A stretch of DNA of 64,000 bases from Hybos culiciformis (GCA_964007475.1 OZ023274.1:92527213-92591212); one strand, 5' to 3'. Positions 14,201 through 27,364 are shown, counted from the stretch's first letter. Translations and numbers: made by a program. Notes: generated by a model not told the origin, from the letters alone.

Positions 14201-14757
14201 AGCGTATTAAAAGCCACAAAAATAAATAATTTTAACATAATGTTTAATTACTTAAAATGTTTTCTTTTTTTTTTTTTTATTTTATTTTAAATTTTTTTTT
14301 CTCATTAATCTTTTTGTCGTCATAAAGCTTAAGACCTTATATCCTACATAAAACCAAAAAAATAATGAAAAAATTATTATTACCATAAAAATATGAAAGT
14401 CATTAACACTTTTCTTTTATGTTTTTCAAATGAGGGCGTATTTTCCTTCATTTGAGGAAAATTGCTTTTTCATGAGAGTTAAATGAAATTTTAATATGAA
14501 AAACTTGACACATTATTATTTAAAAAAAATAAATAAAATTTTGCATAAAAAACAGTTGCTAAAATAATTGTATTTTTTTAACCAAATTTATTACCAATCA
14601 TAAAATTTAAATAAAAATCAAAGAAAATCAAAACATAAATCAAATATAATATTAAAATATAGAATAGGACGTCATAAGTCATAAATGAATTTTTTTCCCT
14701 TTTGTTCATTATTGAAACTAGTTGGACAAAACAAATAATAGTTAGATTTTAGTCTTA
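8230..14757. other. AT-rich DNA without recognised gene
   Basis: Poly-A/T tracts dominate. Apart from the degenerate patch near 10206-10335, no TIR pair, tandem array or convincing exon was found. Confidence 0.55.
10206..10335. repeat. Degenerate TACCGAAAT-rich patch
   Basis: ATACCG, ACCGAAAT, CGGTATTTCGGTATT and TTTCGGTAAATCCGG occur close together, resembling the ACCGGTATTTCGG words in the element at 27365-28204. No ends or duplication were found. It is probably an old relic of a similar element. Open frames on both strands here (10153-10377 and 10137-10406) have no recognisable domain. Confidence 0.3.
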
Positions 14758-15303
14758 TAACTTCGCTACACTTCAGGTTACAAACACAGAATTCCATGTT
14801 TTGCAGAAAAAAATGGGTTCGTTCTGTGTTTGATACTTGGTTTGCCATATAAAAATTTTTTTTTTTTTTCATGGTTTGAAAGTCGGTTCGACACAAACCT
14901 AGAAATTTTACTACATAGTTTTATTGCATTTCAAAAAAAAAAGGTATAACCTGTCAATTTGCAGAAAATTTACAGAAAAAATCATACTTTAAAATGCTTC
15001 GATATAAAAAAAATAATAATAAATTGTAGGTTATCAAAAAAGAAAATAAATTAAAATATTTTTAAAAAAAAATTGAATATTATTTTTATTTTACATTATT
15101 TCTTTAAATTAAAAAAATTCATTTTTTTTTTTTTAATTACGAAAAATTAAAATTTTATTTTACAAAGAATTTTTTTTTAATTTTACAAAGAATTTTTTTT
15201 TAATTTCAAACCAAACCATCTTTTATAAGTGTGTCACCCCATTCGCCAACCTATTTTCAAACCAAGAAATTCATGGTTGCTAACCTGAAGTGTAGCGAAG
15301 TTA
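14758..15303. mobile_element. PIF/Harbinger-like MITE, TTA duplication
   Basis: TIRs are at least 23 bp and identical, beginning TAACTTCGCTACACTTCAGG. They are flanked by TTA at 14755-14757 and 15304-15306, the 3-bp TWA duplication typical of PIF/Harbinger. Both subterminal regions carry CATG- and GGTTTG-containing words. No transposase; the interior is poly-A/T rich. An open frame at 14672-14896 crosses the left TIR and is not a gene. Confidence 0.75.
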
Positions 15304-16081
15304 TTACATTATTTTATGGCATTCGTGTTATTGAAAAGTTGACAGTAAATATTTTCAATTAAACTCCATGAAACCTTAATTATATACAAAGTTATTTTTT
15401 CATAATGCATATTAATTTACACACTGTCTGCTTTGTCTGAACTTAAAGAGTATTTAGGTTTTGTTCATAGATTTTTTTCCGTCTCATGAATAAACTTCAG
15501 GTTGTTTACAGTAATGAAAGTCATAGTAATTTTGAATCACAAACAATATTTATATAACGAATTAAAACTAAAAAAAAACATTTCTGATGGGGTAGAAAAT
15601 TTATTTATTCATCAAGCGAACGTTCAATAATTTTCTATATTCTTCATAAATTTTATTCTGAATAATAATCTTTTCAATTTTCCATTTTAGATTTAAATAA
15701 ATATTATTTTAGCAGATTGAACTGAAAATATTAAAAAAAGGAAAACGAAAACGAAAAGAAATTAAAACAACCTTAACTGAAGTATTTTTTTTTCTTTTAA
15801 CATGACTGGGAAAATTATAACACAGTTAAACGATAAAAAAAATTATTTTCAATGTTTCCTTTATTTTATCAAATTTCCATTAACTTGATAAAAAGATTAA
15901 TATTATTCAATTTAATGTTTCTTATTAATCTAATGATCCAAAAGTTCTTAAAACACTATTTATTTCTGTTTACATTTCGATTTTTAATGAACTTAATGGT
16001 AAATAAAAAAAAAAAAAGGTATTTTTACAATATTGTTTATTTAATACCACCTGAAACAGATATAAAATATACTTGAAATTT

Positions 16082-16223
16082 TTTTTGGGTAAACGTTTCA
16101 GTTTCTTTTCAATGAGATTAGAATCTTGTTTCAATCTCAATATGAGGATTCTTTTTGGGTAAACGTTTCAGTTTTTTTTAATTATAGATTAGAATATTGT
16201 TTCAATCTCAATATGAGGATTCT
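16082..16223 (+). repeat. Two tandem 70-bp units
   Basis: TTTTTGGGTAAACGTTTCAG and TTTCAATCTCAATATGAGGA recur at a 70-bp offset. The units differ mainly in the T-rich centre. Function unknown. Confidence 0.85.
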
Positions 16224-16289
16224 TAACGTAAGAAAAAGCTTATATCATATTAAATGACCAAAAAAATATTCTTTAGTTTTAATTTTTAA

Positions 16290-16418
16290 TTGCGTGTTTC
16301 ATACTGAGCCTCCTACTCTCATATTTGCATGTATATGAAAGTAATGGTAAAGTTTTCTTGGAAATTTATTGCCTTAAAATGCAGTGGTGTTAAAAGTTAC
16401 ATACAACTCCAACTTATT
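16290..16418 (+). repeat. Dispersed repeat, copy 2 (SINE/LINE-tail-like)
   Basis: Diverged partner of 3052-3180, roughly 80% alike by eye. It shares ATGGTAAAGTTTTC, AATTTATTGCCTT and GCAGTGGTGTTAA and is followed directly by TTATTATTA. Confidence 0.6.
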
Positions 16419-17017
16419 ATTAGCATGAAAAATTGATATTAAAAACCTAATAAATAATTAGTTCAAACTATAGAAATCTTATTTCTTTTGTTTGAGAAAT
16501 TTTATGTTAATACATTATGAAGGTATTATACATTTTTTTTACAACCAATTCATAAATGTCTAGTGTCTAGACTACAATATCTTGATAAAGAAAGAATATG
16601 AACAAAAATTAAATGTAAAGTTAACATAATAATTACATGATAAATAAATTTTAATAATTATTACTATGTACATAATATATACATAAAATAAATGCATATT
16701 GCGAACATTTTTAAAGAACTTAGGAGTAAAACATTTGTACTAGGATAACTCTTTTTATTTTTGATAAGAATTTTTTAGATTCACTTTAAAATAGTTTTAA
16801 ACTTTAATATGTTAGCCAAACTATGCCGGTTTAATCATTATAGTACTTGACTGGGTGGTATAGTATGACATAAGAATACTATAATAATTGGTACGAATTT
16901 CGAACGGATATTTTTAATATATCTCTGTTATTTCCTTCAAAACACCTTAGATTTATAAATTTTATAGATTCCAATTACCAAGTTAAGAATAAAATTAAAG
17001 AATAACTTTCTTCTAAA

Positions 17018-17305
17018 GTTTTTTTGGTCTTTTTGGTGTAAATTTAAATTACAACCTTTTGGCGTAATTTTTTGTTTAATATTACGACTTTATGTTAAAA
17101 TTTTCTCTATTGGAAGTAATTTTGCGTTAATTTCGCGTAAACTTTGATGTAAAATTATTCTTTTCTAGAGTAATTTTACGTTACACCAAAATGTGTAAAT
17201 ATTTTGTATTACACATGCAGAGTAAATTTACCACGATTATCGATGGCAATTTATTACCATCGATAATCGTGGTAATTTTACATCAAAAACTTTCTAGAGT
17301 GTAAT
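17018..17305. mobile_element. Possible MITE with a central 60-bp hairpin
   Basis: At 17222-17281 two 25-bp arms starting GTAAATTTACCACGATTATC pair with one mismatch around a 10-nt loop. Around it, words of the type GTGTAAA/GTAATTTTAC and TCTAGA(A)AGTTTTT occur in both orientations, and the outer ends (TCTAAAGTTTTTTTGG and the inverse of AAAACTTTCTAGAG) are loosely complementary. Boundaries are uncertain; it abuts the next element. Confidence 0.45.
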
Positions 17306-17515
17306 CTTAGTTAAACAATAGCTTTACTAAATTGAACCTTCTCTGAAAGTCGAGCTTCACCTAGCGTTGCCAGGTTTTGAAAACTCAAAAGGAGGACATG
17401 ATGAAAAAAAAAACTCATTTAAACTAAAACAATTCATTTATTGCATGAGTAGTAGCACCAATCATGCTTTCCTGCCGGTTCGCACAAATCGTTAAGTCTA
17501 AATCTTATGGTTCTT

Positions 17516-18411
17516 GGGGGGTGCCTTAAGATCAAGTGACATAAAGTCAATTGATTCTTATTGTTCTAAGAATGAATTGTAAAACAATAAAACAAATTTT
17601 GCCTTTTCCCAAAAAAATATTTCTTTTTCCGAAAAATTTGGCCTTTTCCAAAAAATTGTATTTCTTCCTGAACTTATTTTAAATTATTTCTAAGAATGAA
17701 TTGTAAAACAATAAAACAAATTTTGCCCTTTCTCAAAAAAATATTTCTTTTTCCGAAAAATTTGGCCTTTTCCAAAAAATTGTATTTCTTCCTGAACTTT
17801 TTAATTTTAAATTATTTCTAAGAATGAATTGTAAAACAATAAAACAAATTTGGCCCTTTCTCAAAAAAATATTTCTTTTTCCGAAAAATTTGGCCTTTTC
17901 CAAAAAATTGTATTTCTTCCTGAACTTTTTAATTTTAAATTATTTTCGACATTAATTAATTTTTATAATTTTAAGTTATTTCTCGACATTAATTCATTAT
18001 TCGATTTAATTTCGTTATGAACGAATATCGATTTTTTATGCGTTAGGCGCGGGTGGAAAAGGCCAAATTTTTGGGAAAAAAATATGACATAAAATCAAGA
18101 TCTAAAGTGACATAAAGTCAATTGACCTTATGTCACATTTTAGAAAAAGACATAAAATCAATTGACTTTTTGTCGTTTTGAAAGTGACTTACAATCTATT
18201 TATTGAACATTATCAAAAAAATATATCTTGACTTTATGTCACTTTTAATTTTTTTTGCAAAGCGACATAAGATCATTTGACTTTAGGTCACTTTAAATCT
18301 TGACTTTATGTATCATTTTAGAAAAAGACATAAAATCAATTGACTTTATGTCGCTTTGAAAGTGACTTAAAGTCAATTGACTTTATGTCACTTGATTTTA
18401 AGGCACCCCCC
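17516..18411. mobile_element. Nested TIR element, possible Mutator-like MITE
   Basis: The ends are inverted copies beginning GGGGGGTGCCTTAA and continuing through CAAGTGACATAAAGTCAATT, about 39 bp with one mismatch. Flanking ATGGTTCTT (17507-17515) and ATGGTTCGT (18412-18420) fit a 9-bp target duplication with one change. A 9-bp TSD and G-initial TIRs suggest the Mutator-like group, by inference. The left half holds three tandem units of 124-128 bp. The right half (about 18100-18400) is an array of TGACATAAAGTCAATT and its complement. Confidence 0.7.
17564..17940 (+). repeat. Three tandem units of about 125 bp
   Basis: TAAGAATGAATTGTAAAACA starts at 17567, 17691 and 17819 (periods 124 and 128). 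Each unit continues with ATATTTCTTTTTCCGAAAAA and TTGGCCTTTTCC. Part of the nested element. Confidence 0.9.
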
Positions 18412-20759
18412 ATGGTTCGTGCGAACCGGCTATTTGAAATAATTTTAAATGATTTAATTAATTTTTAATTAATTTATTGATTTTTAATTTTAATGTTTTT
18501 TTTATATGCTTACTAAATTTCAGTTGTATATAAATAATATTTATTTTTTTAAATTAATTAGTGAATTAATAAAAAAAAAGTGGGTTTCATGCTGTTTAAT
18601 TTTTTTAGTATACTATTTCCTTGCAAAATAATTTCACTGCGAACCAGTTGATGAAATTTTGGGAAATAATCACTCAGTACAGTAGTAGTATTATAATATG
18701 TACACAAAACAAAAGAAAAAGAACATTAGTTATTAACAAAAGAAAATAAATCGAGAAAATAAAGCGAGCAACAGGGTAACTACGATAATTTTTTTGTAAA
18801 TTTCAATATGGAGGATATTTAAGCCTTTTTGGAGGACGGATATTTTAAGTAGTAAATGGAGGACTGTCCTCCTTAAAGGAGGACGCCTGGCAACGCTAGC
18901 TTCACCTGATTTATTTTATTTTCAAATTTAAATATTTTTTAATAATTTTTCTGAACATTTTATGCAATTTCGAAATTTTTTTTCTTGATTGTAAAATATG
19001 ATTTATTGATGAGTAAAATTAATTTTTAGAAGTTCGTTAGCTGTAAAGCTTTAATTTCTAATAGGTTTTTATTTTTATAAAAAGGAAAGAAACTTATTTT
19101 GAAGAATCAAAATCCATTTCTAAGTACATATTCTCATTATCTTGCTTTTTTATTTCCCAAATAGCAGAAAATTCAAATTACAATTTTTCATGGTAAGCTG
19201 ATTGGAAAATTTTACAATTAATTATTCAATGTTTCTCAGCATAAGTACCTAATAATGAAAAATGTTTAATTAACTAATTGCTTCTATTTTTATATTTCTC
19301 ATTTTTTTTTTTTTTTTTTTCTTATAATGGTTTTTTAACATCAGTATAGTAGTCATTTATTATTTTAAGAAAAAGAATTTACAAAGTTAAATATTTGGAA
19401 AATAAAAAGAAGCAAGCAAAAAAAAATCTACAGATTAATTATTTGCTCTACTAAATTCATTTTTATTTTGAAAGAGTGAAAGAGTTTCTAGAGATTTTTT
19501 AATACTTTACTGTCTTGAATTGTTTGACAGGTCATTCATTCTGTAATAAAATAAAATAAAATAAAGTATTTTAGGTCATATGAGTTTTGAATATGTTTTT
19601 TCATTTTTCCATAAAATTCAATTATTGCAATTGCTATTTTGAAATTTATGTTCAAAATAAGTACTACTGGTCAAATGTCATTAAATCATGAAAAAAAATT
19701 TGTGATTACTAAAAGTTATAATTTATATAGATCTGTTCTGTTACCTGCTCTGAAATGGAAAAATTTATATACGTGTATATATTTACATAAATTAATTGAA
19801 AATAAAACATAATTATTTCCAACAAACGTTAAACTTATTTTTAAACAAATATTTTTAAGAACAAATATTCAAATGTCATTCTAGACGTAAACAGTAAAAA
19901 TAATGCAGAAAATTCAATAAATATCCAATCGAAAAGAATATTTATCGCTATCACTTCAGCGACATAGAGATCTGTTAGAAATGATGTTCTATTAAATGAA
20001 TCAATATGCCTCTTTGACGGAGTTACGACTGTTTTCCTGTGTAGTTCTTTGTAATATGTACAATATATTTACAAATATTTTCCTTTCTGTAACAAAATAT
20101 TAAACATGCTGAGGTGAACATTGTGTTTTACACTAATGTTCTAAACAACATAGCAATAATAATTGGGAAAAATTAAAAATCAAAATATAAAATTAAAATA
20201 TTATTATAATGACGTTATTACAAAAAAAAAACAGATAAATATAAAATATCAGATGTTTAATTTTCTGAAAAAATAACCAAAATATAAAACGTATATTTTC
20301 TTTCAAAAATTTCACGTTTATTTCTATTTTTTTTAACATTTTACATTTTTATACACACAGTTAGAAAATCCGTTTAATTATTGTCATTATTATTGTTTTA
20401 CGTGCGCATATATTTACATATAATTATATATTATATTACTAAAATTATATTATTTGCATAAATTTGGCAATTTAAGACAGGTTATTATTACTATAATTAA
20501 GTTTTATGAACTGTTCATAGAGAATGAGATACATAATAAATATAATATTATCAATATTTTTATGACTATGTACATTGCTCATAGATATTTGTAGACTGCC
20601 AATGAAAGAAAATATTTTCATTTTGGGATTTATGAATTAGCAACTAAGCTTTTTATATTATAGATCGATATGTACAGAGTATATATATTGTATACCCAAA
20701 AATATATGTTTGATACGTTTTATTTATCTTTATTTGGATTTTAGATAAACAGAAGAAAC

Positions 20760-20809
20760 AAGTATCTATGAAGTATCTAGTATCTATGAATCAAGTATCT
20801 ATGAATCAA
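20760..20809 (+). repeat. Short tandem array of AGTATCTATGAATCA-like units
   Basis: AGTATCTATGAA recurs three times with variable spacers. Confidence 0.75.
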
Positions 20810-21488
20810 AATTTAAAAAGAGCGCTGACAGAATTCATTTTCAGAAATATTCGATACCAACATCGGAGATTTAAAATCATTGTAATTTTCGGCTAGCGCA
20901 CTGAAACGATTTTTTATTTTAAGAAACATGTTGAGAAGCACACAATGCTAAATAAGCAAATAAAAAGGGGGTTCAACGTTCAAGGGACATTTAGATTAAC
21001 CCCGCGAACAATTTTTATTTTAAAAGAAAAAAGTAATTCATATTCTAACTAAATACTTATGCCTTGCATAACATATGAAACATAAATATTTAGTTCCTGA
21101 CCTTAATTATAATTATAAAAATATTTCGTTTATCAACCTCTTTTCTAATTAAAATTAATTATATTAAAGCTCTTTAATGTGTACGCAATATTAAATTATA
21201 AGAACGAGAGTGCAAAAAAGGTCAACAGTTTATTTAAAAAAAGAAAAAAACAAAGAAAAAATGTCATCAAAATTGAACTACTCACATAATAATATAGTTA
21301 TGTTTTAAAAAGAATAAATAAGAGGGAAATAAATTAATGATACTTAATGTTCGTATTGAAAACGAACTTATGAGTATTATTTTATGTTATCTTTTTTATT
21401 TTATTTTTTTTGTAGTATAGTATTATGAAGGTTTTTTTTTTTTAATAAAAATATTTATGCATGTATGCTATAAAATTAGTCATAATAT

Positions 21489-21544
21489 ACTGTATATATA
21501 ATATCTATACTTTAAATAACTGTATATATAATATCTATACTTTG
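21489..21544 (+). repeat. Tandem duplicate, 30-bp unit
   Basis: ACTGTATATATAATATCTAT is repeated at a 30-bp period. Confidence 0.85.
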
Positions 21545-23339
21545 AAACCTATTTTGTTTTCTTTTTTTTACCCTTATCAACTGTTTTGTTAATTTGTTAT
21601 TATTTATAATAATTCTTAAATATTTTCTTTAAATTTCAAAAGCAAAATTATTTTTTCATAATGCGTCCCTTTTTATTATATATCTGACCTATTTAAAAAT
21701 TTGTCAATCAATAAAATTTAAGTACCTAGTTACAACTAGAAAGAGTTAATATATACACAAATATAATAAGTTTATGAAATAAAAAATATTATTTTAATGA
21801 CTAAATAAATGTTATAATTTTTTTTATCATTCTAAAAATAGAAAGCGAAATATTTTAAGGAATTAAGATTTTTAAACACAATTTTCGCGACAAATCCTCT
21901 TTTTTTTTGTTGTTTTAAATAACTTTTTATTCTCCAAAATAATTAAGCAAGGGTCAGATATTTATTTTTAGAAGATATTCTACAAGTTAATTCATACATA
22001 AAAAATAATAATATGAATTAAGGATCATTTAAAAAAATCATCTACAGCCAAAATTTATTTAGAAAAATTCTAGCATATCTGAAACTTTTTACGGTTCAAA
22101 TATTTCAATCCACTTAAACAATAATTTAAAATGAAAATGTATATTTTTTTAAAGTCAATTTAATAATAACATTATTTTCAGAAACTCTGATATTTATACG
22201 TATGGAGGTACTTATATATTATTTTTAATATTTGTTTCGTTATTTTGAATATTTCGAAATAATTCAAGTCGCATTAAATTGTAGTAGATACGTGAATGTT
22301 TATTCGGTAATAAATTATTCTATGATTTTTATAATGAGATTTATATTATACATTTTTGTTAACTCAATTTAGCATTAAATAAAAAAAATATACAATTTCA
22401 AGAAAACAAAAAAAAAATTTAAACATTTTGAATTTGACACCACTGTAATTTTTTTATGTTTCAAACTTTATGTATATACATTTAATAATATCTATTTAAA
22501 ATAATAATACTGACAAATAAATAAATTTCGACTGATATCAACCTTAAATGGTAAGTAGTTTAATTGCGAATCAAAAATAAAATCTAACTGACAGTGATTA
22601 ACAATTATTATGTAATTCATGTTCATATCATAAGGGTTTTAATTCTTTATTCACCATATTTAATACACAAACATTTTATTTCGTTTTGATTACTACAAAA
22701 ACTGAGAACATATCAAGTTAAAAAACCAATTTATTTTCATTTCATTTGTAAATAGGTATGTATTTAACAGAATTTGTACATTTCATTTATCATTGTCACT
22801 TTTACATTTTCCGAGTTTATAAATAGTTATTCGATATTGATTGATTCATCTTAAGTGGAATAAATTTGTCTTCTTTTCTTAGAAACTGTTTAACATAAGA
22901 ATATTAGAAAAAAATAAAATATAAAGAAAATATCTTTTTTATATAATAAATTATTGCTTTATACATAAAAGAAAACTAAAATATTTCTTATATTAGAAAA
23001 AAACACTTGTTGTAATAAAATATGACTTGAATTTTATGTTACATTAAATTCTCTTCATTCTTAAATAAAAGTAATTTTCATAAGAAGAAAGAACTTAATA
23101 ATATGCATAAAAAATTAAGTTGAAAAAAGTTTACATAAAAAAAAAAAATTTTAAAGGATTTTTAAGAGCAAAAATAATTCATAATATGTGTAAATCTTAA
23201 AAACAGAAACTTATAAATCATATCAACTGTGTATGTTACAACATTATTTGCTAAGTTATTAAATAACTCCTCGGAAGAGAAATAGATTTTAGCACAGAAT
23301 AAAAATATTACTTATTGTCGCTGCAAAAATTAAATATCA

Positions 23340-24670
23340 TTATAGTAGATTACAATACATGGTAAGAAAATTTGTTATTCTTGCGAGTTGTGTATACACA
23401 CAAACACATAGACACGAGTCATGTTTATATCACGAGACCGAAGGTCGAGTGATATAATATTGACGAGTGTCTATGTGTTTGTGTGTATACACAACGAGCT
23501 GTATAACAAATTTGATTACCATGTATTGTATACTGCTTTAATGTGCATGGGAGAGGGAGTTGAAAACAATACATTTACAATGAAAAAAATAAACAAAAAA
23601 GTTCAAAATGAAGCTAGGAAATAAAATTTAATTAATACGGAAGTAAATTTATTTCTCGAAATGATTTCAAACCGGATGATTTAAGATCAGCTAATTCCTA
23701 AAATATTAAAAAAAAATTAGTAATTTTTCCAAAAAAAATTATTCATTTTCTCTTTTGCAAAAAAAAAAATCGAATCATTTTTTTTTAGAAAAATTACTAA
23801 TTTTTTTTTTATTATTTTAGGAACTAATGGTCTTCTTAAATTTTATTTAATTTTATTTTTAATTATTAAAAAAAATAATAATAATTTTATAATCAAATAA
23901 TAAATATATAGTTATAATTTATATTTACAATAAATAATCTCCTTGTTGCTGCCATTTTCCTCGTTTGTTGATAAAAGAAAAAAAAAATCTTACTTGACAT
24001 TTGACAGCAAACTTTATAATGACAACAAAGATATTTTCAGGGTTACCATTGTTCTATTTTTATTCATTTTGTTTTTTTGAATAAAAATAAGTGCAATTTT
24101 TGAAGTGTGGTTTAAATTTTTGTACTAAAATCCAACCACACTCGTTTAAAAATGTAGTAGTAGAGGTTCGAAGATCCTTTAAAAATAGTAGATTAAAACA
24201 CATGTTAAGAAAATTCATCGACTGATCGACTGGCCGCTTTTTCGAAAAAAAAAAAATAGCCGCGTATTTTTTTATTGGTTCTTTTTTTTTTTTTTTGTTT
24301 GCTCAGAGGGAAAATATAGATTAGCTCAGAGGGAAAATATAGATTTTTAGCATTATAAACTAAGCTTTGTTTGACATTGATATGATGCATGTGAGAGGTA
24401 TACATTTGCAATTTTTTTTTTTTTTTGGTATTTGTCTGTTTGAAATATTGTGAGTGTGAGTGATATTATTTTTGTTTATAGTATTACGCAGTTCAAAATG
24501 AAGAATGTAAATACAATATAGAGCAATGTAAATACAATTTACATCACAGGGAAATGTAAATACAATTTACATTCCTCTATAATTGCATGTGTATTGATGC
24601 ATGTAATGGAGCATTTACCGAGCTAAATTTGCGAATGTAAATACAACTTACCGAAGCCATGCGCATTAAA
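23340..24670 (+). mobile_element. Composite hairpin + TIR element, copy B
   Basis: Same order and orientation as copy A, starting TTATAGTAGATTACAATACA and ending GCGCATTAAA, with scattered substitutions and a few short indels, mainly in poly-A/T tracts and near 23885-23910. The palindrome is at 23388-23495 and module X runs from about 23540 to 24670. The unique flanks on both sides differ from those of copy A, which places the element boundaries. Open frames at 23421-23624 and 24205-24411 lie within the repeat and show no domain. Confidence 0.75.
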
Positions 24671-27356
24671 GTAATTAACTGTAATTTTCATTAAAACACA
24701 AACATAATTAGAAATTTTTTAATTAAATTTTTTTTTTTAACATTTACTTTTCTTTCCTTTCTTTTCTTTTCTACACGATTTTATTTAAAACACAAACTGT
24801 GTGAGGTTGTTTGATTCAAATTTTAGAACTATGATAGTTGACCCACTTCCAGCAAACTTATACAATGCAATATTGCATCTATTGCAGCCCGTCGTTGTAT
24901 TATTTAAAAAAACTGTTTAGCTCCCACTTAGCTCACGTATTCGGGCCAGTAGCAGAAAATAGATTTCGACAACAATTTATATGTGGGCAGTTGTGGATTG
25001 GTTATGGAGTTTTATTTTTTACTTTTTAGTCCATATTTAAATAATGAAATCGTGTATCTTAAAATTTGTATTTTCTTTTTTTGCTAATTGAGAAAAAAAA
25101 ATTCAATTTTACTTAAATAAATATTTTTTTCTCTGCTTAAAAAACTTATTTTTCATCTTTATTTCCAATTATATCCTGTGGTTTTTTTCATTTCAATAAT
25201 ATTAATATAAGAAGAAGAAAAAAAAATTTATAACTCAATAAAGAAAGAATTTATGCAAATTTTGTAATACCATAATAATAATAATAGAAAATATTTAAAT
25301 AAATGACTAAATTCTTACTTCGTATGAAAACAAGAGAACATAAGATACATACAGTGATAAATATTCTTATATAAGCACTTAGGAAACTCGGTTTGTTTTT
25401 CTTTCTTTTTTTCATGTTAACCAAACTTGATTGTGATTGAAAGATATACATAATATTCAAAAAATAAAAAGAATTGGTTGAATCAAAAATCAAAATTTCT
25501 TAATTCTACTTATTCTGTCTAGAATTTCTTAAAACTGAATGTTCTTACTCATGATAGAAAAACTTTACTTAAAAAACAACTTTTCTTTTGCCCTTAATTA
25601 TTGAATAAAATCCAAAAAATTGGACTCCGATTTTAGGGAGTTTTTAAGGACTCTGTGATAAAGATCCCTCCAAATAAGGGAAACCAAATTCATATCAATA
25701 ATATTTTTGGGGACGCTGTCCTGTTCAAAAACGTATTCGTCGCTATTTATAAGAGTAATAAAAACCCCCTAGATCGTCGATTGCTTACCACTGAAATATG
25801 AAATTTTGAAAATATTTTTATTTAAATATATAGGATAAAAAATATTCTTGCATTCATGTGTTTTTCTCTGAAAAATTTCAAAAATAAATAAATAAAAGCA
25901 TTGAATTTTATCTTCTGGCAGAGATAAAATTTTCATATTAAATTTTCATTAATATCTTTGTATATTAAATTTTTAGAATATTTGGAATATTTTATATTTT
26001 ATATTCCAAAAATAAAATAATAATATGTATTATGATTTTAATTTTTTTTTTTTTTTTTTCAAGACAACATCATACATATAACTATACAATGTTGTCAATC
26101 TAAAGTTATGATATTGAGAATTATAAGATAGTAAAGAAGAGTATTAAACAATATATTGAGATAAAATCAATCTGTGATTTGTCAATCTTAAAGTCTTGAA
26201 TTATAAAATCAAAATTTGTTTCACAGCAAAAATATAAATTTCAATAAACTTCCTGAAAACTTATATTAATGACAATAAATTGCTCTTTCGTTAATATGGC
26301 ACACATAACATTGATAAAATGATTGCAAAGTAATTGGCAAAGAGTAATTTTTTATGATTTTCAAAATAATTGCCAAACAAAAAAAAAATAAAAGACTCGT
26401 TCTGAGTTAACTAGAAAATAATTAAATTTTTAAAGATTTTTATTTCGTTCAATTTTGTTACTACATACCAAAATTAACTCTAAAGTATAAATAAAATCGG
26501 AATTTTCCCCATTATCTATCATTGCATTCAATTTTGAATGAGTTCATGCTTTATTTTCAAGTATATACGTATACAGTTTTTTCTTTGCTTCAGGATATTG
26601 CCTATTATGTAGTTTAACAAAAAAAAAGAAGAAAAATGGAAACGGAAAACGATAAGAATAAAATTGTAATCATCAATAAAGAGAACAAAAAAATTAAAAT
26701 GACTTCATATTATTGCAATTTTATTTTCTTGCGTTATCTTTTTTCAAAAAAATTTAATCTTTTAAATAAATTTATTCATTTTAAAAAATTGAAATTGCAG
26801 CATGAAATCAACTTGATTTTGATTTCAGCATCTTTTTGCTGTTTGTTTTTATTTTTTTTTTTTTTTTTTTCTTGAAATATTTAACATAACTTTGTTTTCA
26901 GTAAAATTAAAATGAACTTTAAGATGAGAGAAGATTTTATTGTAAATAAGTTGAACGGACTTGAAGAAATTTACTATTATAAAATTTCAAAACTTCATTC
27001 GATTAATTTCACTACATATGTATACATTTTTATGATTTAGTTTTTAATTTAGTGACTTTAAATTTATTTAATTTTTTTGTTAGTTTTTTAACAACTGCAT
27101 AGAAAAACAAACAAACTGAAAAAAATTTATTGAGAACACAGACATAAAATTTAGAAATAATTTTCAACAAATTTTCGATTGTAATTTTCGACTAGCCTTT
27201 TAAGAAATATGTACAATAGATGGAGGACCTAATTCTAGTAAGCTTGAGTTAGTTCAAAATAAAAACATAAGAAACTTTATTTTTACAACTACAACTAGAC
27301 ATTTACCCAGACTTTAACCCAGTAGGTACTTATATAATTTTTTTTTTGTTTGGTAA
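24671..27356. other. AT-rich DNA without recognised gene
   Basis: Two stretches are less AT rich: 24780-25030, with a 63-codon open frame (24838-25029) of no recognisable family, and 25620-25800. Either could be an old repeat or gene relic, but neither shows a motif. Confidence 0.5.
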
Positions 27357-27364
27357 TAACCAGT

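Larger units (their letters stand above)
17362..18898. mobile_element. hAT-like non-autonomous element with a nested insertion
   Basis: The 13-bp TIRs TAGCGTTGCCAGG are perfect. They are flanked by the 8-bp duplication GCTTCACC at 17354-17361 and 18899-18906. An 8-bp TSD and a TAG-GTTGCCA-type end are characteristic of hAT transposons. GGAGGAC recurs once near the left end and several times near the right, as expected for subterminal transposase-binding repeats. The interior contains the inverted pair GCCGGTTCGCAC (17474-17485) and its complement (18419-18430), separated by the nested element at 17516-18411. No transposase frame. Confidence 0.85.
18907..23339. other. AT-rich DNA without recognised gene
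   Basis: Contains the small tandem repeats at 20760 and 21489 and an AAAAT run near 19547. A slightly less AT-rich stretch near 20815-21005 holds no open frame or inverted repeat that I could define. Confidence 0.55.

Noticed and set aside
24205..24411. Minus-strand open frame shared with 7766-7960
   Set aside because: It is conserved only because it lies inside copies A and B of the composite repeat; length differences in its poly-A/T tract shift the frame between copies.
24838..25029. 63-codon open frame in a less AT-rich stretch
   Set aside because: No recognisable family, no signal peptide or splice sites that extend it; may be a relic but cannot be supported.
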